Made by a program: the position numbers and the translations under genes. DNA of 64,000 bases from NCBI RefSeq assembly GCF_050947875.1, contig NC_134573.1:54300115-54364114 (forward strand), read 5' to 3'. This stretch comes from Dermacentor variabilis. Taxonomy: Eukaryota > Arthropoda > Arachnida > Ixodida > Ixodidae. Below the pieces are notes generated by a model. It had not been told where the DNA came from. It was given only the letters and a program-made list of their open reading frames with translations, and ran no database searches. Of this stretch, positions 33,295 to 44,280 are shown piece after piece (the first letter of the stretch is position 1; every line of letters starts with the position of its first letter).

Positions 33295-35539
33295 ATTTTA
33301 CCTCTTAGATACCACCAGAGCAGCTTTCAACTTCCAGTAGATGCCATCTATGCGGGAAAACCGAGATGCAGGAACGACACGTGGTACTGACGCGGGCAGT
33401 GACGGCAGGGTGGTGATTCGTGCGCAACACTTCTCAGTTACCTCAATCTCGCATTTTCTCTAATGAACACTGAGAAACCTAAAGAGGTGACATAATTTTG
33501 CACACAAGTATAGGCCGTGCTGAGCTCTCCAAGACTCCCCGAATTACTTCTACCATTGTAATTGCTAAGTTGAAACCTTACCTTCCGATAGCGCCATATG
33601 GAATTCGCTTTTACTGGTTCAAGATGAAAAAAATCCATGTGATCGGTTCATGGTCGTGAATTTTAGTTTATGGAACAGAAGGATACAAACACCCCACACG
33701 GTTGTTAGCGCTCGTTAAGTATAGAAACGTTCTAGTGTAACATGAAAATTTACGATGGGGCCTATCGACATAATTTCCAACACGAACAAGTGGAACGTGA
33801 CTAGCTAACGTTGTTGCGTTTCAGTGCCGCTACATGTTTGCAACAGTGACCATATTCAAGTTACAAAATGTATAGCTCTCCTACATTTTGCACTTTGACC
33901 AACCAGAGGCACTCTTCGCAAGCCGCTCCGTACAGGGTGGAGACATTCTGTGACGGAGCTCTCACTGCCACAACCGATTTTCGTAGCGCGGTCCTCTATC
34001 GCCACGCCATACTGTGCTTCAAATCGGATATCTTGTCGGGGCTGGAAGTTAACCAAAGATAGGAAGGCCGGTTCGGTTTAGGAGGCCACGGTAAAACCAC
34101 AAATCAGGTAGCGCAGGGTGACATGGGCTTACCTTCTTTTAAAAGTCGGAGAAGCGCTGATCAAAATTATTTTGAAGAAAGATTCCGGAACATAGATGAA
34201 ATTAAATTGGCGACTAAAGTGCTGAAGTAACTGTACCTGGTAAGCTTGGGCACAGAGTGTAGGAAGGGGTCACTGAAGTTGGCAGCCAAGTGCACGGTAA
34301 TTGAAAGTGTGAATCGAGAACCACGAATGCGAATTGGATGCAAATAATGGAAACAAAAATGGCCATGGAGATATAGAAGAATGCAAAGAAAGATATTAGA
34401 GGGGAAAATTTGTATCATAACTCAAAGGGGAGTGCTGTGCTATTTAAGGCTGCAGCTCATTGCCTACGGACAAAAACATATATTCTCAACAAGATGAGAC
34501 ATCTGTATGTCCAGCACAAATCCGGAGACCACTCAGCCTATCCTAATGAAATGCGAACAGATACACCTAGTGACACCCGGAGGTAACGTAACGTTACAGA
34601 AGCGCTTGCATTTAAAGTGGACGGCAGTTTATCTCGACGGCTCGACCGGTCAGCCATCGAGATAAGCAAGAGGCGTTTAAATCATTGGTGAGAAAAAAAG
34701 CAGGGAAGAACTTGATACGACCGGATCCGTTACAGGCACAGGTAAAGCTACAAGGTAAATAAGGAAGTTGTGAGGAAAAAAATGATTATGCAGATGCCCA
34801 GAACATGCCAGAATAAAAAACATGCACAGTTTACCTAATTAAATCAAGCAAGCAAGTTGAACAGGTGTCAACGCCCAGTTTCAAAGGGAATGCCGATAAA
34901 TCATCCTCGTGGCGCCCAGCTCGGGATCCGCTGGCAATTGGCAAGGATTTGCCGCGGGTGCCAGTTCGCTGAGCGTTTTCGCTCAAAATGCACCAACTGG
35001 TGCGTGCCACAGTGCTCAAGCCACTTCGGGAATGATTGGCGAATAATCGATTTTCCGAAAGGCCCAAAAGGAATTATATGGGTTGCAAGTAGTAAGGGTT
35101 ACATTCGACAGCCTACGGAACTTTCATCCATATGCACTGTGAGTACTACGACACTCCCTATGAATGCGAAGAGTTTTCTTAACGCCATAGTGGTGATAGA
35201 AACAGATCCGACCTTTTACATCACGTCGCGGATAATCTTTTCTGATGGCAGACATTGCGGCAAGAAGTAATTTACTAGTTACGAAAATTAGCAGCAGTGA
35301 GTTCAAAGCGATAATAACTAAATCAATGTCGACCGCCTCTCTCACGTTTTAAAAAGCTCAGTGCGTGTCTGTATCAGTGACAGTTTCAGAAATAGCGTTT
35401 GCAACCCTTCTGCATACTCAGCGCACGAAAACTCACGCGTGGAAAGCTACGCACGCTGCTTCTTTTGCTACGCTAAGCGGCTTTAGCTCACGCGACTCCG
35501 TGCTGCGCCCTTTCTAAAGCTTTGTATTTATGGTGTGGT
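33295..35539. other. Unassigned
   Basis: Between 34130 and 34800 the plus strand has long stretches with few stops in shifting frames (RNIDEI, ESVNREPRMRIGCK, WKQKWPWRYRRMQ) that look like an old dispersed repeat, but I cannot name it. The rest has no recognised content. Confidence 0.3.
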
Positions 35540-35880
35540 GTTGTGCGCGTTACGGGATGTTTTATTGCGATAGCAATTATATGGACCCTCCAGGAGAATT
35601 TCTGCCGTCGCCTGCGGCATCATCATGACGTTCTGCATGAAGTCGAAGGGCGATAACACCGTCGCCGCGCGCCGTATGCTGTATGTGCGAGTGAAAGCTT
35701 GCGAGGGTGAGCGGATGATGGCGGCTCAATCACGCGCGCTCAAAGGAGGAAAGCGGGGAGGAAACGCGCCGTATTTCGTCGCGCGCATGCGAAAGGGAGG
35801 GATGGAAGGGTGGCGGGGCGCTCTACTTCGGGCCGCTTCGTATGGCGCGGCGGCCTGGTTCTTATCTTGAGAGCGTCTGC
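35540..35880 (+). repeat. GC-rich dispersed repeat starting TTTATTGCGATAGC
   Basis: The edge TTTATTGCGATAGCAATTAT followed by GGACCCTCCAGGAGAATTTC and a GC-rich body with GCTCAAAGGAGGAAAGCGGG matches a repeat I recall as frequent in tick genomes. No coding potential. The name and class are unknown to me. Confidence 0.4.
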
Positions 35881-37273
35881 GATGAGTACACAGTCTAAGT
35901 GCAACCAGGGCTAATAGCTTCGTATGTGCTCTGTTATCGCCGCTGAGGTCGCGTTGAAGCGAGAGGCAGCACAAAGGCCAATTCGCTCGCTGGTGCTGCC
36001 GCAGCTTGTCCTTCCAGCGTTCTGAGAGCGAGTGTGCGCAGTTATGGAGTAAGATGCGTTCATGTTTCTTTGTGCGCACGTGACACCATGCTTGCTAACT
36101 TAGTAAGCGAATGTTTACAAGTTTATATGGCCGATAAAACTACTTTCTTTACTTCGCATAGATGTCTACTAATTTGCTATCGCAACCGATGATTCGAAAT
36201 TCGGGTAAAACTGCGACTTTTTTCGGCTTTTCAATGCTACAAGCGAACCATATTGAATCGTTTATTTTGTTCTTCCAGACGTTGCACAACAAGAAAGGAA
36301 TGTGCGTTAGGCGTTGCAAACTACAAGATATTGCAACATAACTTAAGTCATTAAAGAGTGTTCGTGCCCACAATGATTGCTAGGTCACTTTAACTGTTTG
36401 CGCAAAATATCACTGCGATATGATACATTTTGTTCAAATCAGAATGGTCGTCTGCAATAAGATAAATAATTCGTTTACCAAACACAAAAAGCTTCTTACG
36501 TACATATGCGGCTACCACTGTATCGTCGTTCTATTTTTTCTGATTCTCGGCCATAGAAAAGTCTCCGATACACGAACTCGTTCGTCTGTTCATTTTTTCC
36601 CCTTCTGTTCTTCTTATCAAGTTGAGCCGCAGAGAACTACCGTCATGTCCTTTGTATAAATTTAGTAAAGGTTCATTTTCATAGTCTATGCACTTTGCCC
36701 GGGATCTGGCAAAGACATGTGACAAATGACATTATGTACTTGTGCATAAGACTTGTACTTAGATGAAAGCTTTGTGACAATAATCACGCATTCATTCGTA
36801 ATTTACTGACTGTTTCTCTTTACTATCAGCACGTTCTGAACGAATTTATTGATTACTGCTGCAAAATTTCTTTCCAAGCGACACCGCTTCCCCGCGCAAA
36901 TCTGCCGTGCATTTGTTAAACGAATGCTTGAGTAAACGCGTTATTTCCCACCTGACGAACAAAACAGCGGGTGCCATGTAGCTGAGTTCCCCTTTGACAG
37001 TAAAGAAACTATCACGCCGACGAGCGGTCGTAACACGTTTGAAAACAGTTTTAGACTACAACTTTACATCACAGTTTAAGGCGGCTTATTTAACAGCGCT
37101 TTTAGACTATACACCATCAAAAATGTTACCTGCTTAGCTATCAGCACGCATTGACGCCTTTCCACAGTATTTTGGCCCACATAAAGTCCCCGTGCTGCCT
37201 ACAAACCGCTCATACACACATGCGCTGGCAACAAGTCCCTCGGAGCCTGCGAAGTTATAATGACGACCGTCTT
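35881..37273. other. Unassigned
   Basis: No supported gene or repeat. Short frames only. Confidence 0.35.
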
Positions 37274-37529
37274 AAGGCTCATTCTCACTAGACCAACGCG
37301 AGACATATTTTGTCCTCCCGATTGACGGCGACAGCGTTTTTTCCCTCGTGTCGGCGCCTGTGTCACACGGCACCGACGACCAGCAATCTGCCGACGGACC
37401 GTGGAGAGCTCGGTGTCGGTAGAGTCAGTACAGTGCGACAGAGGCGCCGACAGGAAGGTTAGAAAACGCTGTCGCCCACAGTCGGGAGACAGAAATCTGT
37501 GTAGTGTTGGCCTAGTGTGAATGAGCCCT
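37274..37529. mobile_element. MITE with about 95-bp terminal inverted repeats
   Basis: The left arm begins AAGGCTCATTCTCACTAG and includes CTCCCGATTGACGGCGACAG and TGTCGGCGCCTGTGTC. The right arm, read on the minus strand, begins AGGGCTCATTCACACTAG and has CTCCCGACTGTGGGCGACAG and TGTCGGCGCCTCTGTC in the same order. No coding content and no clear target-site duplication. Confidence 0.8.
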
Positions 37530-37598
37530 CAGCAGACGACGCGGTTGCCATCCCAGTACGGAGCGCCGGACGAGGGGGATATCGAGGCACCCTAGAAC

Positions 37599-38018
37599 CA
37601 TAGAGTCTCGCTCAATAATTACTAAGGGGAACTCTGGCGCAAATATCTATGGGAGCTGCAATGGAGGCGGTTCAGCCAGCACGGGAATCATGGGAAGTAC
37701 ACGCGTTTTCGCCTAAAATGAGTAAAGCACGTCAAGCCAGAGCCTTGAGACGCTTGACGCGTTTTGACTCGGCCACCTCGACAAGCAGAACCGTTGCGAT
37801 TAGTAGCGATTGCGCGTCTTCTGCACTTCGAAAAGTATAAGTTGTTCTGAAATCTACGGTAATTGAGGCACACAAAGCGTAATAAAGAAAGCCACAAAAA
37901 CGTGTGAATTCGCAAGCACGAAGATCATACAAACCCGGGTACTTCCCATTCTTCCGACGGGGGCTGAACGAGTGAAGCGCCAGAGTTCCCTCTACTAATT
38001 ATGGTAGAAAACTCCATG
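37599..38018. mobile_element. MITE with about 100-bp imperfect terminal inverted repeats
   Basis: The left arm reads CATAGAGTCTC then ATAATTACTAAGGGGAACTC, TGGCGC, GTTCAGCC and CATGGGAAGTAC. The right arm on the minus strand reads CATGGAGTTTTC then ATAATTAGTAGAGGGAACTC, TGGCGC, GTTCAGCC and ATGGGAAGTACC. The middle (37720-37900) is not palindromic and has no recognised protein. Confidence 0.7.
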
Positions 38019-38456
38019 CCCTAGTCCAACCCATCGGTCAGCGCCATGTTGCACCTGCGAAACTTGCAAAGCTGCGCGGATGCACGCACAGCGCCCTAGT
38101 TTCCGAGCATCGTACGCTAGGCTGTTACAATGAACCCGGCTTAACCCCTGTATTTTACCCGCATGTGTATCGTTCGCAACCACTTGTCGTAACGACGGTG
38201 TGCGCAGGAGCATCTGTGCTAAGTTCCGTTCGCGCTGCATAGACAACAGGTGCCAGGATGAGCTTAGTGGACTGGATGAGCTAGCTGTGACTAGACCAGA
38301 CTAGTGCACGATCCCGTGACATGAGCATGCACGACAACGGTTTTCGTCAGGGGAGAGGAGAGGGATTCCGAGTCGGTTTCCTCCTTGAAAACATGTCGCC
38401 GGTGACAGAGCGGTGCTGTAAGTGTCCGCCGCCAGCCCGATGACCGAGCGCGACCA

Positions 38457-38457
<1 letters not shown>

Positions 38458-38522
<65 letters not shown>
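38458..38522. repeat. TA microsatellite
   Basis: Uninterrupted (AT)n tract of about 65 bp. The flanking stretches 38019-38457 and 38523-38998 hold nothing I recognise. Confidence 0.9.
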
Positions 38523-38524
<2 letters not shown>

Positions 38525-38998
38525 CGAAGCTTATACGGTCAAAACGGGGTGGTTCATGGGTGCTTTATGGGTCCTAGCGCTATCTGCGTGGACAGCGAAC
38601 ACTTCTGATGGGAGTAAAAGTAATGTGGTACCAGATTCGTTTAAACAGAAGTGACGTCATATTGTCCTCACAGGCGCGAAATTTGTTTCGGTGGCCCGAC
38701 ATAAGAACAGTATATTCAAGTGCCTCGCCATTCGACTTCATCGGTGTTTCGAGCTTTCAGAGCAGAAGCTCAGCCATATGGGTGTCGAAATCGCATCCCT
38801 GCACAGAAGATGCTTTCTTCGGAAGCCGCCAGAAGCTTTGGGTGTAGAGTGCTGGTCCCATTGTCAGCCGCCAAGCCCGTCGGCCAGCCCAGCCGCACGA
38901 AACCAGTTAAAGTTAAACAATTATCGGGTGGTTGTAACTCACTACTTTTCACTAACAGGTTAAGAAACGATGAAACCCGCTCCATCAAATTTAGCCAA

Positions 38999-39408
38999 AC
39001 ATTAAATTAAATTAAATAATGGGGTTTTACGTACGAAAACCACTTTCTGATTATGAGGCACGCTGTAGTGAAGGACCCTGGAAATTTGGACCACCCGGGC
39101 CGCTATCTTGTACACGTTCGAAAAGCCGACGTTCGATTTCGCCTCACGTGATTTGACTAGATTGGCATGGGCAGCCATATCGACGCAGCCTGGACAATCG
39201 TGCGTGGCGAAATCGAACGTCTTCTTTTTGAACGTGTACAAGATAGCGGCCCTGGGTTTCTTTAACGTGCACCTAAATCTAAACACCCACGGGTGTTTTC
39301 GCATTTCGCCCCTATCAAAATGCGGCCGCTATGGCCGGAATTTGATCCCGCGACCTGGTGCTCAGTAACCCAACATCATAGCCACTGAGCAGCCACGGCG
39401 GCTCAGCC
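38999..39408 (-). mobile_element. Ruka-type SINE, antisense, split by a MITE
   Basis: On the minus strand the tRNA-like head (GGGATCAAATTCCGG near 39340, CAGCCACGGCGGC at the plus-strand edge) is followed by the GCGGCCGC block and, after the insert at 39097-39252, the tail ending at TTAAATTAAATTAAATAATG. The two SINE parts align to one consensus when the insert is removed. Confidence 0.75.
39097..39252. mobile_element. 156-bp palindromic MITE nested in the SINE
   Basis: It begins GGGCCGCTATCTTGTACACG and ends CGTGTACAAGATAGCGGCCC, the exact reverse complement for 20 bp. Imperfect pairing continues with GACGTTCGATTTCGCC against GGCGAAATCGAACGTC. The loop is about 45 bp. No coding content. Confidence 0.85.
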
Positions 39409-40069
39409 AAACGTTGACAAGCACAACAACACAACGTGTGAGAGAGGCGTACTGTAACAGGTGAACTTTGCGAGCACGGCTTTCTGCACACTTCAAGAGC
39501 TGCACTGCATTGCAAGTGATGGGGGCGTCATCGTTCCTTCCCCTCTTATGGTAGCCACTGAAAAAAAGGGTATTTCTTGATAATGATGAAGTAAAATAGA
39601 GTTTTCTTTTCTTGCCACGCGCATATAAAATTGATTATATCGTGAGAAGCCAACAAACACTGACACCAAGGGCAACATAGGGGAAGTTACTTGTGGTTAA
39701 TAAATGAACGAAAGAAACGATAAATTAATGGAACAAAAAGTGGATGAAAAAACTACTTGCCGCAGGTGGGGAACAATCCCACAACCTTCGTATGCAAACG
39801 ATGCGAAATACAGAAACATGCAGACATTATTTTCATCTTCAAACACAGCATAAAAGTCACCCACTGGCTCTAGACATAATGAAACGAGATAAAAGTTATC
39901 TTCATACAGAAATTCGAGGAAATCTTCACATATTGCCAAGAAATGAATTTTGGAACTCAGACGTCGAATATACTCCATGGCTGCTACACTTCCAAAAGTA
40001 GAGGGTATATTCAGAAAAACAGACATGTTCATTCAACCTGCTCAACAGCTAGCACTTTACCAGATATAT
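39409..40069. other. Unassigned, with a tRNA-like box B
   Basis: At about 39760-39800 the minus strand has AAGGTTGTGGGATTGTTCCC, resembling a SINE box B seen in another tick tRNA-derived repeat. The remainder has no recognised content. A 111-codon minus frame (40032-39697) overlaps it and has no known domain. Confidence 0.35.
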
Positions 40070-41102
40070 ATGCGGTATTCAGGATACACACATGTCTCGT
40101 CTTGTGTCCCAGACAGTGGCGCATACCCACAATGGGGGATTGGCCAAGAAGCAGGCGGTTTTTCGTATGCTTAGAAGTAAAGCCAAGCTAGATTTAAATA
40201 GTGGAGCGTGGGACTAGAACTGTAATGTAGACGTGTGATGAAAATATTGTTAAGAATTTTGATAAAATAAGTTAACGTAAATAAATGAAATAATAGGAAA
40301 TATTGATAATTTTCGAAATTCAGCAAAGTACTCTTTCTGTCTCTAATAAAATTGTAAATTCCAAGAAAAGCGTCCCCGTGGCTTGATCCCAGTGAGGTCC
40401 ACCAAAAGAAAGAATGGTTGGCGAGGATAGCGATAGCCCAAGTTTGGTGAATGAATATACTAATAGTTTTCTTTGTATTAGAAAGCGGCGGCAGGAGAGG
40501 CAATAATGTTCGCCAGTTTTAGGTGCACTGCAAAAAGAACATAGAGGGGACATAGCGAGACCAGACCTGTGTAAGTAAAAATTTAGAGGAGGTATGCAAC
40601 ATCTCAATTTTCTAAAAGAAACTTCCAATTGTCTTGAAGGATACCAATTATTATTCCATGGGAAGCCAAGATGGTGGAAATCAGAAGATTGTGTAAACAT
40701 GGATGAAGCAGAGCTTTGAGATATAGCAAAATTTCTGTACCGAGCCGCGGTGACATAAGCTGATGTCGGCAAAAGAGATATGATAGGGCCATTGAGGGAT
40801 GCTCGTGCGAGTGAATCGGCCATTTCATTCAAGTGTAACCCATGATGTCCCGGTTCCCAAAGCAAACCTACTTTCCCTAAGTACGGAGGTACCATCGAAC
40901 GAAATGTTCTTTCAATTCCTGTATCTAAAGATGCAGTTAGTGCTGTACATACAGATAGCGAGTCGCTCACAATAACAGCCAATGGGTCGTTTTGGGGGAG
41001 TTTTCGTAACGCTAATATAATCGCTAACAATTCTGCTTGAAATATAGGTGTGAAATTGCGAAGGTCAAGGGAGTAAGACCATTGTAGAGATTCATCATTC
41101 AT
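40070..41102 (-). pseudogene. LINE RNase H and C-terminal fragment, minus strand
   Basis: The open frame 41102-40320 encodes an RNase H domain lacking its first strand: FTPIFQAELLAIILAL (catalytic E), VIVSDSLSVCTAL (D) and LLWEPGHHGLHLNEMADSLA (H and D). A C-terminal Cys-rich part, LCSFCSAPKTGEHYCLSC, has the spacing typical of LINE pol tails. The N-terminal TDGS strand and the whole RT are missing; the frame enters directly from the ATTC microsatellite. The 3' UTR probably extends to about 40070. It is a 5'-truncated insertion with a still open 261-codon frame, of a family different from its neighbour at 41149. Confidence 0.7.
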
Positions 41103-41140
41103 TCATTCATTCATTCATTCATTCATCATTCATCATTCAT
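41091..41140. repeat. (ATTC)n microsatellite
   Basis: About eight ATTC units followed by ATC-ATTC variants, lying exactly between two oppositely oriented LINE fragments. Confidence 0.9.
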
Positions 41141-41148
41141 TATACTGC

Positions 41149-42375
41149 ACCTCAACAAACAATAATCATTTAAGTTATCTCATGCGACTTCATCCACAAT
41201 GGCTGAACTGTTTGCAATCCTATGTGCGATAAAATTTATATTGTCAATAAGAGATGCGCAAAAATGGGTAATTTTCAGCGATTCATAGGCGGCTCTAACA
41301 TGACTCTGCAGCACAAAGGGCAAAACATTCAGTGATAGTATAATATACGAGACACTTAAAAACCTCACAAAGGCAAGCGCAGCGAAACATACAATAGCAT
41401 TTCAGTGGGTACCAGGGCATTGTAACATTCCTGGCAACACAGCAGCCGATGAAGCAGCACGACAAGCGCACCTCAAAGATGATGTGGTTCCGCTCCCAAT
41501 ATCAAATAATGAGTTACGTTGCATTATAAGGACAACGTCTTTCAAAATGTGTAAAAACACTTGGTTTGACCAGAATTCCAAGAGCTCGGACCTATACCAT
41601 ATTGATCCGTTCATTGAATACAAATGTTCATTATCATTAGACAGAACTATAGAAACCCTTATTCATCGATTAAGGCTAAGCACTGCCTACACAAAGCATT
41701 TCTTACACAAAATTGGCCATGCTGAAACCCCCGAATGTGATTGTGGATTTGTAGAAGAAGATATATATCACCTCCTTCTAAATTGCCCACGTCGCGACAC
41801 ACCAAGATGCCGACTTAAATCAACCCTAATTAACTTAGACCGCAGACCTTTCAGTTTTAAGAAACATTAGGGTCCTTGGCCAACAACGACTTTGTAGAAG
41901 AGCGCTTTAAGAGCACTAAAGACTTCTTGAAGACCGCGGCATTGTTGGACGTTATTAACGCTTTTATTGTTCCTTTCATTTCATTGTCACTGTATATATG
42001 CATGTATTTGTGAATTATGTTCACTGTTTTGTTGTGACTATACGTCATAATGCATTTACACGATGAATGTACCACCCGCTGACTAGAGGCTGTGTCATTA
42101 GGCGACAGCATCGTTTGTATCTTTGAGACTTTTATCTACATAACTGTGAAAACATTTACCTTGTATATTGTATGTACCATGTGTTTATTACGTCATAGTC
42201 TTTCTGTGAAAACGTTGCGTGATAAGTCCTGGTGCTTCTGTGAAAAGATTATTTCATGTGTAATCTTGAACCCTGCATGTTGTATGATGGAACCATTCAA
42301 AGGTAAGGAGTAGCCGGCGCCTTAAATTGTGCGTCAACATCTCCTTATATTAAATTAATAGAAAAAAAGGCTGTG
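41149..42375 (+). pseudogene. LINE RNase H and C-terminal fragment, plus strand
   Basis: In-frame with stops, the plus strand encodes KLSHATSSTMAELFAILCAI (catalytic E), VIFSDS then TAG then AAL (D), IAFQWVPGHCNIPG, NTAADEAARQ (D), and from 41484 a C-terminal region with TPECDCGFVEEDIYHLLLNC (Cys motif). The frame ends at TAG 41868. An AT-rich 3' region with AATTAATAGAAAAAAAGG follows near 42360. The first RNase H strand and the RT are absent, so it is 5'-truncated. Internal TAGs around 41287 and 41299 disable it. Confidence 0.7.
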
Positions 42376-42583
42376 GGATCAGTGCCATGTGTCTCGGTTT
42401 GGCACCGCCGTCTGTCGGGCACCGTTTTACTATAGCGGCTAGAAGGGGGCAGTGTGCCGGGCGGCGCGTCTGCCCCTTGGGAGGGAGAGGCGCGATGAGC
42501 GATGAAATTTCCCGGCGCCGCTAGGGGCCCTGAAGCGCGCTCGTGTGCAACGACAAGCCGCGGCGTGGCCCTTGCCAGTGTAG

Positions 42584-42615
42584 TTATGGTCCCTAGAATA
42601 TTCTAGGGACCATAA
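42584..42615. promoter_or_regulatory. Perfect 32-bp palindrome of unknown function
   Basis: TTATGGTCCCTAGAAT is followed immediately by its exact reverse complement, with no loop. It lies in a GC-rich stretch 176 bp upstream of the THAP ATG at 42792. It might be a protein-binding site or a remnant of a foldback element; neither is shown. Confidence 0.5.
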
Positions 42616-42791
42616 TGTAGCGCCAGCGACGTCTGCCGGGCAGGCGTAGGCGTGTAGACTGCGCTAGTTTGCATGTCAATCGTGATCACTGGGAAGCGTC
42701 GCAAATGTGCCGCTGTGATTGTTTTGAGGTGCGTAGTGCCTGATATTGTGTTGTTCATGGTGTTATATATTAGATAAAGCGGCATGCCCTC

Positions 42792-43082
42792 ATGGCGTCG
42801 GAAGCGCGAACATGTTTTGTACCCGCCTGCTGAAGCGGGTACAGAACGTGCAAACCCAAGGCATCCCTTTTTAGACCACCTGTAGACGCAACTCGGCGTG
42901 AATTGTGGTCGCCAAACATCAAAAGTGCTGACAATGAGTTGACAACAGACTGTGTCCTTTGCGAACGGCACTTCGATTTGAAGTACACCCAAAGAACCTT
43001 TCGGCATGTAATTAATGGGGCAGTCACCAGAGAAACAGCACTATTACTTAGGGCGCCGGGCATTCCCTCTCCCACAGTCTAA
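42792..43082 (+). pseudogene. THAP-domain exon with one in-frame TGA
   Basis: From ATG 42792 the frame gives CFVPAC (cysteines 8 and 13), then TGA at 42831-42833 (codon 14), then SGYRTCKPKASLFRPP, WSPNIKSADNELTTD (conserved W), CVLCERHF (third cysteine and the histidine), RTFRHVINGAVTRE and IPSPTV, matching the THAP order including a decayed AVPTxF-type end. The frame closes at TAA 43080. It is not the same family as the exon at 19701. THAP domains bind DNA; this could be the first exon of a host THAP gene or of a P-like transposase. A single stop is the only lesion I see. Confidence 0.75.
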
Positions 43083-43199
43083 ATTAAATAGGCCCCAGGC
43101 GGTTACATTAAGGCTTCTGCACACATGAACGTACCCTAACCCGGTCGTCATAAATGAAACTAATCAGGACTGCGGGGCCTCAGTCTATTGTAGTAAGTG

Positions 43200-43470
43200 C
43201 ACTCTAAAAAAGTTTTCACCTTTTGGGGTGTATATCTGCCACACAACAATAATCGTCATCTGCCTTGATGCGTTTCCTTTCTTGAAAACGCCCCCGCCCG
43301 CTACTTTCCTGTCAAGAATGCTATGTCATGCTGATAACGCGCATGCCGTTCGTTAATGGAAAGTACCGGGCTCGTAGCGTTAAATAAAGGAAACGGATCA
43401 AGGCAGATGACAACTATCGTTGTGTAGCAGATATACACCCCAAAGGGTGCAAATATCTTTTTTTAGAGTG
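43200..43470. mobile_element. MITE with about 95-bp terminal inverted repeats
   Basis: The left arm starts CACTCTAAAAAAGTTTTCAC, then TTTTGGGGTGTATATCTGCC and GTCATCTGCCTTGATGCGTT. The right arm on the minus strand starts CACTCTAAAAAAAGATATTT, then CTTTGGGGTGTATATCTGCT and GTCATCTGCCTTGATCCGTT. The middle is short and non-coding. No target-site duplication resolved. Confidence 0.8.
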
Positions 43471-43705
43471 TGTGGTGCTTTGCTCGATTTAGAACACATG
43501 CTTTGGCGCTACTTGGCGTTGGCCGGTGATGGCTCTCAAGATCAACAGTGGAAGCAGCGGATGCTGCACAGCGAAGTGCTGGCGGACCAACTCAGGGCTG
43601 TCCAAAGGGCCCGTGTAATGCCAGAGGGGCTCGGCCTCTCTGTCCCGACGTGGGAACTGCCCTCATCAGTCGCAGACTGATCCCTCAGGATCTAAATAAA
43701 GTGCC
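43471..43705 (+). pseudogene. C-terminal end of a non-LTR retrotransposon
   Basis: The frame reads DLEHMLWRYLALAGDGSQDQ, LADQLRAVQRARVMPEGLGL and VPTWELP before TGA 43678, followed by AAATAAAGTG. This is the pol tail pattern (LDHMLW...LRAVQRAR...VPTW) of a tick LINE as I recall it. Only the last 70 codons or so are present, starting immediately after the MITE. Confidence 0.45.
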
Positions 43706-43734
43706 GGAGAAACCGCTGAATGCAATGCAGTGTA

Positions 43735-44280
43735 TTCACTCAAAAATTTGACAGGGAAGGCCTATTATACCTTGTAGATGAGTTACCCACGCCAATTAAT
43801 GTGCTAGACGGTGCATTCGCATTACTGTTTTTTTCAACAGAGAAGCTTTATGCTTTCAGTGCACGTGAGCTTATGCACTTCTTCAGTGGTTTAACACTCC
43901 GCCAAGTTGGATGCTAGCTCCATCACAAACAGCTCTCTGCAAAAATGATCCAGGCTGTGGTGGTAACTAGGCTGCACTTTCTCACACTGAACAAAGGACA
44001 AAGCTCTTCAAAAGGAAATCCAGAAACATTTGAAGCTAATGAGAGTGAAGTGGAGCCTACTGCTAAGCTTGGTCTGATGTGTGCATGTTGATCACTGCAC
44101 AATGTAATAAACTGTTTCCTCTCGTCCTGTGGACCTGTACAACAAAAGCGATGATGGAAAATACTTCGAGCATGTTGAGGTTCGCCAATGTGCCCACATA
44201 TGTACCTATTTTTTTATTTACAAAACCAAACCTTTCTTTAAAAGGGATTGTTGCAGCCGCATGCCGTCGCGGATAATCAA
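43735..44280 (+). pseudogene. Uncharacterised coding-like remnant, possibly transposase tail
   Basis: A plus-strand open stretch reads LLYLVDELPTPINVLDGAFA and ELMHFFSGLTLRQVGC (stop 43915), and a second frame continues with KMIQAVVVTRLHFLTLNKGQ. The composition looks coding and frameshifted. Its position downstream of the THAP exon raises the possibility that it is the C-terminal part of the same transposase-like gene. I do not recognise a named domain. Confidence 0.25.
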
